NCBI RefSeq assembly: GCF_042429435.1
Contig: NZ_JBHMAF010000108.1
Reading direction: 5' to 3' (one strand)
Length of the DNA: 64,000 nucleotides
Source of the DNA: Ectobacillus funiculus
Lineage (GTDB): Bacteria; Bacillota; Bacilli; Bacillales; Bacillaceae_G
Shown here piece after piece: positions 42,487-50,382 of the stretch (positions are counted from its first letter, which is position 1; the number at the start of each line of letters is the position of its first letter). The notes under the pieces were generated by a model. It did not search any database and was not told where the DNA came from. It saw nothing but the letters and a program-made list of their open reading frames with translations. The translations under genes and the position numbers were made by a program.

Positions 42487-44205
42487 ATGAAGGTGGAAGC
42501 GCTTCCTGTAATGAAAGGAGATAGCAATCTACTTAGTTATGAAGACACGTATAACAGCTTTGACTGGATAGAAGCAGAGAAGGATTTTTCTTGGTACGAA
42601 ACGGGACAAGTAAATATGGCGTATGAAGCAATTGATAAACATGCTGCATCCCAGCGGAAAAATAAGATTGCCCTTTACTATCAAGATGCAAATCGTAAGG
42701 AAAAATACACATTTAAGGAAATGATGGAGCAATCCAACAAGGCTGGGAACGTGTTAAAAACTTACGGTGAGATCGAAAAAGGTGACCGTGTTTTTATCTT
42801 TATGCCCCGCTCTCCGGAATTGTATTTTACAGTGCTCGGCGCGATGAAGCTTGGTGCAATTGTTGGACCGTTATTTGAAGCCTTTATGGAGGTAGCCGTG
42901 CGCGATCGTTTAGAGGACAGTGAAGCAAAGGTACTTGTTACAACACCAGAGCTTCTTTCACGCGTTCCGCTCAATGATCTTCCTGCGTTAAAAACAGTAT
43001 TTGTGATAGGTGACAACATAGAAGAAGGCGGTAAAATTATCGCGTTCAACCCACTATTCGAACAGGCCGCTAAAAAGCTCGACATCACATGGCTCAGCCG
43101 TGAGGATGGTTTAATTCTTCATTATACATCTGGATCTACTGGAAAGCCAAAGGGTGTTCTTCATGTACAAAATGCAATGATTCAACATTATCAAACAGCA
43201 AAATGGGTTCTTGATTTAAAAGAAGATGATGTATACTGGTGTACTGCTGACCCAGGCTGGGTAACCGGAACATCCTACGGTATTTTTGGCCCTTGGCTAA
43301 CAGGAACATCCAATGTTATTTTAGGCGGGCGTTTCAGCCCTGACACATGGTATGAAACGCTGCAGGAATACGGTGTAACCGTATGGTACAGCGCACCGAC
43401 CGCATTCCGGATGTTAATGGGTGCCGGCGAGGATGTGATTAAAAAATATGATTTATCCTCTCTTCGTCATATTTTAAGTGTAGGTGAGCCTTTAAATCCC
43501 GAGGTTGTACGCTGGGGCGTTAAGGTATTTAATCTTCGGATTCATGATACGTGGTGGATGACAGAAACGGGTGCGCAACTCATTTGTAACTATCCGTGTA
43601 TGGAAATCCGTCCCGGCTCCATGGGTAAGCCGATACCAGGTGTACAAGCTGCTATTGTTGATAATGAGGGCAAAGAGGTTCCGCCGTATACAATGGGAAA
43701 TCTCGCAATTAAGAGCGGCTGGCCGTCTATGATGCGGACCGTCTGGAACAACCCGGCGAAATATGAATCCTATTTCATGCCAGGCGATTGGTATGTATCG
43801 GGTGATTCTGCTTATATGGATGAAGATGGTTATTTTTGGTTTCAAGGTCGTATTGACGATGTGATTATGACAGCCGGAGAACGTGTAGGCCCGTTTGAAG
43901 TCGAAAGCAAGCTTGTTGAACATCCGGCTGTTGCTGAAGCTGGTGTGATCGGTATCCCTGACCCGGTTCGCGGCGAAATTATTAAGGCGTTTATCGCGCT
44001 TCGCGCAGGCTACAAGCCTTCCGAGGAGCTCATTGAGGACATTCGTTTGTTCGTAAAGAAAGGCCTGGCTGCCCACGCGGCTCCGCGTCAAATTGAATTC
44101 CGTGATAAGCTGCCGAAGACGCGCAGCGGTAAAATTATGCGCCGTGTCTTGAAGGCCTGGGAGCTCAATTTGCCAACAGGTGATCTCTCTACTTTAGAAG
44201 ATTAA
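42487..44205 (+). CDS. acsA: Acetyl-CoA synthetase
   Basis: ATP-dependent activation of acetate to acetyl-CoA, used when acetate is reclaimed. It is 572 residues. The AMP-binding motif is HYTSGSTGKPKG near residue 213; DTWWMTETGAQ binds the acyl group; the hinge Asp is in FQGRIDDVI; and the C-terminal PKTRSGKIMRR contains the Lys that AcuA acetylates and AcuC restores. The ATG follows AAGGGGG. A promoter with TATAAT lies about 35 bp upstream in the acuA-acsA gap. Confidence 0.96.
   Translation: MKVEALPVMKGDSNLLSYEDTYNSFDWIEAEKDFSWYETGQVNMAYEAIDKHAASQRKNKIALYYQDANRKEKYTFKEMMEQSNKAGNVLKTYGEIEKGDRVFIFMPRSPELYFTVLGAMKLGAIVGPLFEAFMEVAVRDRLEDSEAKVLVTTPELLSRVPLNDLPALKTVFVIGDNIEEGGKIIAFNPLFEQAAKKLDITWLSREDGLILHYTSGSTGKPKGVLHVQNAMIQHYQTAKWVLDLKEDDVYWCTADPGWVTGTSYGIFGPWLTGTSNVILGGRFSPDTWYETLQEYGVTVWYSAPTAFRMLMGAGEDVIKKYDLSSLRHILSVGEPLNPEVVRWGVKVFNLRIHDTWWMTETGAQLICNYPCMEIRPGSMGKPIPGVQAAIVDNEGKEVPPYTMGNLAIKSGWPSMMRTVWNNPAKYESYFMPGDWYVSGDSAYMDEDGYFWFQGRIDDVIMTAGERVGPFEVESKLVEHPAVAEAGVIGIPDPVRGEIIKAFIALRAGYKPSEELIEDIRLFVKKGLAAHAAPRQIEFRDKLPKTRSGKIMRRVLKAWELNLPTGDLSTLED
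42494..42507 (+). promoter_or_regulatory. cre-like palindrome in the first codons of acsA
   Basis: TGGAAGCGCTTCCT is palindromic over GGAAGCGCTTCC and fits the CcpA operator form TGWAARCGYTWNCW at 13 of 14 positions. It covers acsA codons 3-7, where bound CcpA would act as a roadblock. Confidence 0.5.
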
Positions 44206-44217
44206 TACTATTGTAAA

Positions 44218-44257
44218 TAAACCAAGTCTGAGCGTCCTGTTCGGCTTGGTTTTTCTT
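44218..44257 (+). terminator. Intrinsic terminator after acsA
   Basis: AAACCAAGTCTGA and TTCGGCTTGGTTT stem followed by TTCTT. Confidence 0.85.
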
Positions 44258-44258
44258 G

Positions 44259-44391
44259 CACTTTAAGAAAGTATAAATTTCTAGCCGGGAGGCCATTTGA
44301 CGCAGCAAGAAATTTTAGGAATACAATATAAGGGCAACTACGCCTCCGTCTTTGCCCAAGGGAAGGGCTCGCCAATTGGTGAGTTTTCTTT
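44259..44391 (+). repeat. Intergenic element copy 18 (first of a tandem pair)
   Basis: Full-length; right hairpin CTCGCCaatTGGTGAG. It is followed head-to-tail by copy 19 with two bases between. Confidence 0.92.
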
Positions 44392-44393
44392 CA

Positions 44394-44528
44394 CACTGTA
44401 GGAAAGTATAAATTTCCAGCCAGAAGTGAATTCGACGTAGCCGGAGATTTTAGGAATACAGTGTAAGTGCAACTACGCCTCTGTCTTCGCCCAATAACAG
44501 GGCTCGCCAATCGGCGAGTTTTCTTTAT
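44394..44528 (+). repeat. Intergenic element copy 19 (second of a tandem pair)
   Basis: Full-length; left hairpin CTGTA/TACAG, right hairpin CTCGCCaatCGGCGAG with TTTTCTTTA. The next bases TACTGTAGAAAG resemble the start of a third copy. The pair differ at many positions, so they are not a very recent duplication. Confidence 0.93.
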
Positions 44529-44545
44529 ACTGTAGAAAGCTGTAT

Positions 44546-44575
44546 TTGACATGATACCGCTATCGATGGTATAAA
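44546..44575 (+). promoter_or_regulatory. tyrS promoter
   Basis: TTGACA, 18 bp, TATAAA, just upstream of the T-box leader. Confidence 0.75.
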
Positions 44576-44582
44576 GATAGTA

Positions 44583-44843
44583 AATCATGAATATTTGCGC
44601 GTTGAAAGGATTTAGTAGCAATCATTTCCCTGTCACAGAGAGCTGATGGTCGGTGTGAATCAGCACATAAATGATTACGAATTACACCCTGGAGCATTCT
44701 TCTTCGATTGAGCTATTACGCAAGAGGGGAAGGACGGCACGAGCCGTTATCAAAATGGAGCGGTGACAATAATGTCACAACTAGGGTGGTACCGCGATTA
44801 TATATTCAATCGTCCCTTCTTTTTAAGAAGGGGCGATTTTTTT
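44583..44843 (+). promoter_or_regulatory. Tyrosine T-box riboswitch of tyrS
   Basis: The T-box core AGGGTGGTACCGCG is at 44783-44796, followed by the terminator AATCGTCCCTTCTT/AAGAAGGGGCGATT with a T run. In Stem I the specifier segment is GAATTACACC (44679-44688), giving TAC, a tyrosine codon. Uncharged tRNA-Tyr would favour the antiterminator and expression of tyrS. Confidence 0.93.
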
Positions 44844-44844
44844 T

Positions 44845-44944
44845 ATACTTTAAAGAATTATAAATTTCCGGCTAAGAGGCTATGTAGTAGGAGTTTTTAA
44901 GGAGAAAGTATAAGCACAACTAGGCGATCGCCAAGTTTTCTTTA
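44845..44944 (+). repeat. Intergenic element copy 20 between the T-box and tyrS
   Basis: A degenerate copy: CTTTAAAGAATTATAAATTTCCGG, a shortened hairpin, AAAGTATAAGCACAACTA, then GGCGATCGCCAAG with TTTTCTTTA. The linker is cut down and the right hairpin is reduced to GGCGATCGCC. It lies in the tyrS 5' untranslated region, so a working terminator here would block tyrS. Confidence 0.82.
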
Positions 44945-44966
44945 TTTGAATGGAGGAGAGAAGACA

Positions 44967-46223
44967 ATGGATATTTTACAGGACTTAGAGTTTCGAGGAT
45001 TGATTAACCAACAGACAGATGCGGAAGGACTGCGTGAGTTATTAAACAAAGAAGTGGTAAAGCTGTATTGCGGTTTTGACCCGACAGCAGATAGTCTGCA
45101 TATCGGTCATATGCTGCCTATTCTTATTTTACGCCGCTTTCAGCAGGCTGGACATCAGCCAATTGCGCTTGTCGGCGGCGGCACGGGTTTAATTGGTGAC
45201 CCGAGTGGAAAGAAGGCAGAGCGTCAGCTTAATGAAAAAGAAACAGTAGCAATGTTCAGTCAGCGTATTAAGGAGCAGCTATCCCGTTTCTTAGATTTTG
45301 AAAAAGAAGAGAATCCAGCAACTGTTGCCAATAACTATGATTGGATTGGAAAGCTTGATGTTATTACGTTCCTGCGTGATATCGGAAAAAACTTTGGATT
45401 AAACTATATGCTTGCGAAGGAGTCTGTCTCTGCTCGTTTAGAAACAGGTATTTCCTTTACAGAGTTTAGCTACATGATTTTACAATCTTATGACTTTTTA
45501 AATTTATATCAAACACATGGCTGCAGACTGCAAGTTGGCGGCAGTGATCAATGGGGCAATATTACAGCCGGCATGGAATTAATTCGTAAATCAGAGGAAG
45601 ATGCGAAGGTATTTGGTTTAACAGTGCCGCTTGTAACAAAATCAGACGGTACAAAATTCGGTAAAACTGAAGGTGGAGCGATTTGGCTTGATCCGGAAAA
45701 AACGACGCCATATGAGTTCTATCAATTCTGGATTAATACGGATGACCGTGATGTTGTAAAATATTTAAAATACTTCACATTCCTGTCCCATGAAGAAATT
45801 AACGAATTAGAAAAGCAAATGCAAGAAGCGCCAGAGCAACGTGCGGCACAAAAAGCATTAGGAGCAGAGATGACGAAGCTTGTGCACGGTGAAGCAGCAT
45901 TAGAGCAAGCAATCAAAATTTCAGCGGCACTCTTCAGCGGCTCTGTAGCAGAACTTACAGCAGAGGAAATTCAGCAGGGCTTTAAGGATGTTCCATCTTA
46001 TGAGCATACGGGGGAAGAGATTTCTTTAGTTGATTTGCTTGTTGCAAGTAAAATTGTTTCCTCCAAGCGCCAGGCACGTGAAGACGTATCGAACGGCGCT
46101 GTATCAGTAAATGGAGTGCGTGAACAGGATGTAAACCGTATTATTACGGCTGCAGACCGAATCGAAGGACAGTTTACAATCATTCGCCGTGGTAAAAAGA
46201 AATATTTCTTGATTAAGTACTAA
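44967..46223 (+). CDS. tyrS: Tyrosyl-tRNA synthetase
   Basis: Class I synthetase that charges tRNA-Tyr; 418 residues from the ATG at 44967, which follows GGAGGAG. The Rossmann fold has the HIGH-type HIGHMLPILILRRF near residue 45 and the KMSKS-type KFGKTEGGAIW near residue 230; tyrosine contacts YMILQSYDF and QVGGSDQWGNI are present. A C-terminal S4 RNA-binding domain (SLVDLLVASKIVSSKRQAREDVSNGAVSVNG) binds the tRNA. A strong terminator follows. Confidence 0.97.
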   Translation: MDILQDLEFRGLINQQTDAEGLRELLNKEVVKLYCGFDPTADSLHIGHMLPILILRRFQQAGHQPIALVGGGTGLIGDPSGKKAERQLNEKETVAMFSQRIKEQLSRFLDFEKEENPATVANNYDWIGKLDVITFLRDIGKNFGLNYMLAKESVSARLETGISFTEFSYMILQSYDFLNLYQTHGCRLQVGGSDQWGNITAGMELIRKSEEDAKVFGLTVPLVTKSDGTKFGKTEGGAIWLDPEKTTPYEFYQFWINTDDRDVVKYLKYFTFLSHEEINELEKQMQEAPEQRAAQKALGAEMTKLVHGEAALEQAIKISAALFSGSVAELTAEEIQQGFKDVPSYEHTGEEISLVDLLVASKIVSSKRQAREDVSNGAVSVNGVREQDVNRIITAADRIEGQFTIIRRGKKKYFLIKY

Positions 46224-46227
46224 CAAT

Positions 46228-46264
46228 AATAAAGGCGTAAGATTTTCTTACGCCTTTTATTTTA
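46228..46264 (+). terminator. Intrinsic terminator after tyrS
   Basis: AAAGGCGTAAG and CTTACGCCTTT, perfect 11-bp stem with an ATTTT loop, then TATTTTATTT. Confidence 0.93.
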
Positions 46265-46288
46265 TTTATTAGAGGGGGAGAGAGTAGA

Positions 46289-47011
46289 ATGGTAAACATA
46301 CAGCATTGGTTTCAGAAGTACGTATTCAATCCAGATAAACTCGTAGCATTTGGCGGGGCGATTGTGGAGATTATCTTTATTTTTGTTGCAGCCCGCATTT
46401 TCTTATATTTTGCCAACATGACTGTAGAGAAAATGTTTAAAATTCGTTTGAAAGGACCATTGCGTCAAAGTGAGCGGCGGGAAGCGACGCTTGTTAAGCT
46501 TTGCCAAAATATCCTTACTTATGCTACGTATTTTATTGCGATTATTACTGCAATCAAAGCTCTTGGCGTTGATATCACTGCATTGTTGGCAGGGGTTAGT
46601 ATTGCTGGGCTTGCGATTGGCTTTGGTGCACAAAACTTAGTGAAGGACATTGTAACGGGTTTCTTAATTATTTTCGAGGATCAATTTTCTGTTGGAGATC
46701 AGGTTAAAATTAATGACGTGGGTGGAACAGTGGAAGAGGTTGGGCTACGCACGACAAAGCTGAAGGCGTTGGACGGTGAGATTTATTTCTTTCCAAATAG
46801 CACAATTACAAAGGTTGCAAATTATACATTGGGCGGAAGGGAGCTAGAGAAGCATAGTGAAGCTTCAGCAACGCCGACAACTCCAACGCCATCTCCCTCA
46901 CAGTCTGCGGCAGTTCAGGCGCCTATTAAGCCTCTAGAATCATTAGAGAAGGGGGCAGAATCATCCCCAAAAGGGAGTGATGCGGTGGAAAAGCAAGGGG
47001 AACCGCAATGA
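46289..47011 (+). CDS. MscS-family mechanosensitive channel lacking its C-terminal domain
   Basis: A 240-residue small-conductance channel homologue. Three membrane helices are seen (about residues 18-42, 72-95 and the pore helix with SIAGLAIGFGAQNLVKDIVTGF at 104-126), then the beta domain (FSVGDQVKINDVGGTVEEVGLRTTKL, FFPNSTITKVANYT). Where relatives continue with a roughly 90-residue alpha/beta cage, this protein goes straight to a Pro/Ser/Thr/Glu tail (SATPTTPTPSPSQ...). Either an in-frame deletion removed the cage or the tail is a new end. Channel function is uncertain. AGAGGGGGAG precedes the ATG. Confidence 0.8.
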   Translation: MVNIQHWFQKYVFNPDKLVAFGGAIVEIIFIFVAARIFLYFANMTVEKMFKIRLKGPLRQSERREATLVKLCQNILTYATYFIAIITAIKALGVDITALLAGVSIAGLAIGFGAQNLVKDIVTGFLIIFEDQFSVGDQVKINDVGGTVEEVGLRTTKLKALDGEIYFFPNSTITKVANYTLGGRELEKHSEASATPTTPTPSPSQSAAVQAPIKPLESLEKGAESSPKGSDAVEKQGEPQ

Positions 47012-47055
47012 AGGAAGGAGAATCTCTAGCTAAGCAAGGTGGTGGGGCATCTTAA

Positions 47056-47388
47056 ACAATCCTTGCCTCCATTAGTGTAAAATTTGTAACGGTTCCAGTT
47101 GCAATCGAGACAGCAAAAATTATTGGCGGTGATCCTGCTTTAACGGCTGCATTTGTTGTTGGTACAGGAATTTCAGGCACAATGATTGGACCATGGCTTA
47201 TGAACAAGACGGGAATTTCCCATCCATTATCAAGAGGTCTGTCTTTAGGGACAATTTCACATGGACAAGGTACAGCCGGTGCAGCGACTGAAGGAGAGTT
47301 GCAAGGAGCAATAGCAGGCGTTGCGATGGGGATTGCTGCTATTTTCACCTCTATTGTTGCACCGCTTCTTGTTCCATTTCTCTACTAA
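47056..47388 (+). pseudogene. 5'-truncated LrgB/CidB-family antiholin-like gene
   Basis: From 47056 the frame reads TILASISVKFVTVPVAIETA, then GGDPALTAAFVVGTGISGTMIGPWL and HPLSRGLSLGTISHGQGTAGA to the stop, the C-terminal half of LrgB/CidB/YxaC-type membrane proteins. A TAA stop directly precedes this stretch in frame, and the N-terminal half, start codon and the usual lrgA/cidA partner are missing. The internal ATG at 47182 lacks a ribosome site. The 44 bases after mscS encode only a short frame (MKEGESLAKQ...). It is probably a dead remnant joined to mscS by a deletion. Confidence 0.8.
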
Positions 47389-47454
47389 CTAGTAGACAAG
47401 GGTATTTAATTTCCTTTGCTGATTTGTTGTTAAGGCTAAAAATAAAGCCAAAAT

Positions 47455-47490
47455 AAAAATACCGACACGCAGGTGTCGGTATTTTTATTA
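47455..47490. terminator. Bidirectional terminator before rpsD
   Basis: AAAAATACCGACA and TGTCGGTATTTTT, perfect 13-bp stem with a CGCAGG loop; T runs on both strands. It serves rpsD on the minus strand. Confidence 0.93.
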
Positions 47491-48093
47491 TTAACGAGAG
47501 TAGAACTCTACGATTAATGCTTCGTTGATTTCAGCTGGTAATTCAGAACGCTCTGGTAAGCGAGTGAATGTAGCTTCTAACTTGTCAGCATCGAAAGTTA
47601 GGTATTCAGGAACGAAGTTGTTTACTTCTAGAGCTTCCTTAACAACAGTTAGGTTAAGAGATTTTTCACGTACGCCGATTGTTTGGCCAGTCTTTACGCG
47701 GAAAGACGGGATGTCTACGCGAGCGCCGTCAACAGTCACGTGACCGTGGTTTACTAATTGGCGAGCTGCACGACGAGTGCGAGCAAGACCCATACGGTAA
47801 ACTAGGTTGTCTAAACGGGATTCAAGAAGAATCATGAAGTTTTCACCGTGTTTACCGGACTGTTTGCCAGCGATATCAAATGTGCGGCGGAATTGACGCT
47901 CATTTACGCCGTACATATGGCGAAGTTTTTGTTTCTCTTGTAATTGTAAACCGTATTCAGACAATTTTTTACGTTGACCTGGGCCGTGTGGACCTGGTGC
48001 GTAAGGGCGTTTTTCTAATTCTTTACCTGTGCCGCTTAGAGAGATTCCAAGACGACGAGAAAGTTTCCAAGATGGACCTGTATAACGAGCCAT
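47491..48093 (-). CDS. rpsD: 30S ribosomal protein S4
   Basis: Primary 16S rRNA-binding protein that nucleates 30S assembly and represses its own translation in Bacillus. It is 200 residues, starting MARYTGPSWKLSRRLGISLSG after AAGGAGGAG. The S4 RNA-binding domain is LDNLVYRMGLARTRRAARQLVNHGHVTVDG near residues 92-121. It is monocistronic with a long leader and a bidirectional terminator. Confidence 0.98.
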   Translation of the reverse strand: MARYTGPSWKLSRRLGISLSGTGKELEKRPYAPGPHGPGQRKKLSEYGLQLQEKQKLRHMYGVNERQFRRTFDIAGKQSGKHGENFMILLESRLDNLVYRMGLARTRRAARQLVNHGHVTVDGARVDIPSFRVKTGQTIGVREKSLNLTVVKEALEVNNFVPEYLTFDADKLEATFTRLPERSELPAEINEALIVEFYSR

Positions 48094-48313
48094 AAATAGC
48101 TCCTCCTTCAATGTTTTTATTTTACGTAAAATAAAAACAGACGTGAGACTTCCGTTTATGCGCATTTTATTTTCATGTACCATCGCTCCAGCAGCAGGGA
48201 GTTACACGATACACCTCCTCGGAGGAATAAAATACAAACATAAATATATTCTCAAAGGCTGCCTTTTTATTTTACACAAACGCTATTATATCCTTTTCTG
48301 TAAATAGAGTCAA
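48094..48313 (-). promoter_or_regulatory. rpsD promoter and structured leader (probable S4 autoregulation)
   Basis: On the minus strand, TTGACT (48308-48313), 17 bp, TATAAT (48285-48290) is a strong sigma-A promoter, giving a leader of about 185 bases. A perfect 26-bp palindrome GTTTTTATTTTAC/GTAAAATAAAAAC (48113-48138) sits just before the ribosome site, with GC-rich hairpins (TCCTCCGAGGAGG) further upstream. Bacillus S4 is known to bind its leader, but I did not match the fold in detail. Confidence 0.65.
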
Positions 48314-48326
48314 GGCAGTTTCCTTG

Positions 48327-48395
48327 CACTGTAAGAAAGTATAAATTTCCAGCTAGAAGCGAATTCGTCGCAGCAGGAGATTTTAGGAGAAATAA
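48327..48395 (+). repeat. Intergenic element copy 21 (left half only)
   Basis: Left hairpin from CACTGTAAGAAAG to GATTTTAGGAGAAATAAG; linker and right hairpin absent. It lies between the rpsD promoter and the end of ytsP. Confidence 0.82.
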
Positions 48396-48424
48396 GCGTG
48401 TGTTTATAGGTGCTATAACTGTTG

Positions 48425-48904
48425 TTACAGACCCTTTACTAAAGACTGTGCGAATTTCTCTAAATATGTTTGATCGAGCTCGTCAAAACGACTTTTGCTA
48501 GGGCTGTCGATATCAAGTACACCAATTACTTCACCGTTTTTGATTAACGGCACGACGATTTCGGAATTCGAAGCTGCGTCGCACGCGATATGACCAGGAA
48601 ATTGATGTACGTCCGCCACGAGCTGCGTTGTTTTCGTTGCCGCAGCTGTTCCACAGACCCCTCTGCCAAATGGAATACGTACGCAAGCAGGAAGGCCTTG
48701 GAAAGGTCCGAGCACAAGCTCATTACCCTCTGTTACATAAAAGCCCACCCAGTTAATATCTTGAAGAAATTGATGCAAGAGAGCGGAAGCGTTGGCCATG
48801 TTAGCTACTGCGTTCGTCTCTCCTGCAATTAATGCTTCTAATTGTCGAATCAATGTGTCGTAATTTTTTTCTCGTGATCCGCTGTATGTCTCTGTATGAA
48901 ACAT
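48425..48904 (-). CDS. ytsP: GAF-domain free methionine-(R)-sulfoxide reductase YtsP
   Basis: A 159-residue single GAF domain of the fRMsr group, which reduces free methionine-R-sulfoxide. The ATG at 48904 (MFHTETYSGSREKNY) follows AAGGGAG. The catalytic cysteines are in ACVRIPFGRGVCGTAA near residues 81-94 and HIACDAASNSEIVVP near 118; the fold ends GVLDIDSPSKSRFDE. B. subtilis YtsP matches throughout. It is divergent from refZ. Confidence 0.9.
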   Translation of the reverse strand: MFHTETYSGSREKNYDTLIRQLEALIAGETNAVANMANASALLHQFLQDINWVGFYVTEGNELVLGPFQGLPACVRIPFGRGVCGTAAATKTTQLVADVHQFPGHIACDAASNSEIVVPLIKNGEVIGVLDIDSPSKSRFDELDQTYLEKFAQSLVKGL

Positions 48905-49052
48905 CAAAATGTCTCCCTTCGTCACGGAATGTGTAGAGTCTTGGCAAAAAGCGTGTATTTCGCTTTAACTTTGTCGATAGAAAGTTAAAGGAATTTGTCT
49001 TAAAAGTCAAGAAGTTAGAATGCAGAGAGTGTCGACGAAAGGGTGAATTGAC

Positions 49053-49691
49053 GTGACACAGATGAATACAAAGAAGAAAATTATCGATGCGGCGATTATG
49101 TTGTTCAATACGAAAGGTTATGATGGCACTACGGTAAGAGAGATTGCCAAGGAAGCGAATGTGAACGTAGCAAATATCTCCTATTATTTTTCTGGAAAGC
49201 AGGGATTATTGGAGTATGTAGTCACCAATTTTTTGGAAGAGTATATTCGGATCCTGGAGAGTGCGTTTACACAAGATGGTTTATCGCCAAAGGAGATGCT
49301 GCTTGTTATTGTCCGCCAAATTCTTCATTATCAGTCAAATCACCGTCAGCTCACCCGCTTTTTTTATCGTGAAATTTCTTTAGATAGCGTACTAATTCGA
49401 GAGATTATGACAACATATTTAGTAAGAGAAAAATATTATTTCCAAACGATCATTCATAAGGGGATTCAGCAGGGCGAATTTCAAAAGGTTTCATTTCCTG
49501 TATTTATGGTACAGCTAAAAGGGATGCTGCAAAGTCCATATTTACATGCGCAATATATTGCGGAGGTACTGTACGCGTTTCCGACGGAGCCCTATTTTGC
49601 AGATCGTTATGCAAAGGAGGTTGAAAGCTGGTTAGCTCATGCACTGTACAAACCATCAATAGTGCCAATGCCCGCAGCCGCTCAGTTTTAG
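49053..49691 (+). CDS. refZ: TetR-family regulator of FtsZ RefZ (YttP)
   Basis: DNA-binding protein that in B. subtilis binds RBM sites near the origin and limits FtsZ-ring assembly at the poles during sporulation. It is 212 residues from the GTG at 49053, six bases after GGGTGA; the ATG nine bases later is an alternative. The TetR helix-turn-helix is TTVREIAKEANVNVANISYYFSGKQGLLE at about residues 27-55. The C-terminal domain has ITRFFYREIS-like segments (LTRFFYREISLDSVLIREIM). No RBM palindrome was seen in this window. Confidence 0.9.
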   Translation: MTQMNTKKKIIDAAIMLFNTKGYDGTTVREIAKEANVNVANISYYFSGKQGLLEYVVTNFLEEYIRILESAFTQDGLSPKEMLLVIVRQILHYQSNHRQLTRFFYREISLDSVLIREIMTTYLVREKYYFQTIIHKGIQQGEFQKVSFPVFMVQLKGMLQSPYLHAQYIAEVLYAFPTEPYFADRYAKEVESWLAHALYKPSIVPMPAAAQF

Positions 49692-49696
49692 TGAAC

Positions 49697-49727
49697 TACC
49701 ACGAATCTAAAGGTATCGTGGTTTTAC
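49697..49727 (+). terminator. Intrinsic terminator after refZ
   Basis: ACCACGA and TCGTGGT with an ATCTAAAGGTA loop, then TTTAC. A second hairpin, GTAAAAGCA/GCTGCTCTTAC (49832-49856), with CTCTTTTTT after it, lies before element copy 22. Confidence 0.7.
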
Positions 49728-49869
49728 GCCCACAAATATAAAAAGTGTAAATACCACCCGATTATTCTGCAGAAGGAAGGACCAACTTAAAATGTTAGAA
49801 TCCTCCCTGTGCTTTTAATGAAAGGGGTGATGTAAAAGCATCTTTGCTGCTCTTACATTGGCTCTTTTT

Positions 49870-50001
49870 TACACTTAAAGTATAAATTTCTAGCTGGATG
49901 CCAATTCGACGTAGCGAGAACTTTTAGGAATAAAGTATAAGTGCAACTACGCCTTTGTCTTCGCCCAAAGGCAGGGCTCGCCAGTCGGCGAGTTTTCTTT
50001 A
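49870..50001 (+). repeat. Intergenic element copy 22 (first of a tandem pair)
   Basis: Starts CACTTAAAG (a few bases shorter than consensus), left hairpin TTTCT/AGAAC, right hairpin CTCGCCagtCGGCGAG with TTTTCTTTA. Confidence 0.92.
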
Positions 50002-50119
50002 TTCTTTAAGAAAGTACAAATTTCCAGCTAGAAGCGAAGTCGACGCAGTCAGAAATTTTAGGAGGGCGGTGTAAGTGCAACTACGCCTCTGTCCTCGCCA
50101 ATCGGCGAGTTTTCTTTAC
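50002..50119 (+). repeat. Intergenic element copy 23 (second of a tandem pair)
   Basis: Joins copy 22 without a gap (TTTA/TTCTTTAAG). The linker between CCTCTGTC and CTCGCC is shortened by about 17 bases; both hairpins are otherwise kept. The next 260 bp before ezrA are AT-rich and hold nothing I can assign. Confidence 0.9.
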
Positions 50120-50382
50120 ACTGTATGTAAGAAACGGATCAACAGGCTTGTACAGCGAAAGACGAATCCTGAAAAAAATATAAAAAATGAGGTCAAAAAC
50201 AGTATATAACATGGTATCATTAGTACATTAACATTTTCCAAGTATTGATACATATAAACAAGAAATATTATTGATTTCGAAATAGGATAAACATTGCATC
50301 GCAGGGCCGTTTTAGTTATTTTGACAATAGTTATCAAGGAAGTCCTCGTACAAGAGATAAGAGCAAAAGGGGAGGAAAATGG

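Noticed and set aside
47008..47055. 15-codon frame (MKEGESLAKQ...) between mscS and the lrgB remnant
   Set aside because: Although it overlaps the mscS stop, it is too short and featureless to support as a gene; it is probably junction sequence.
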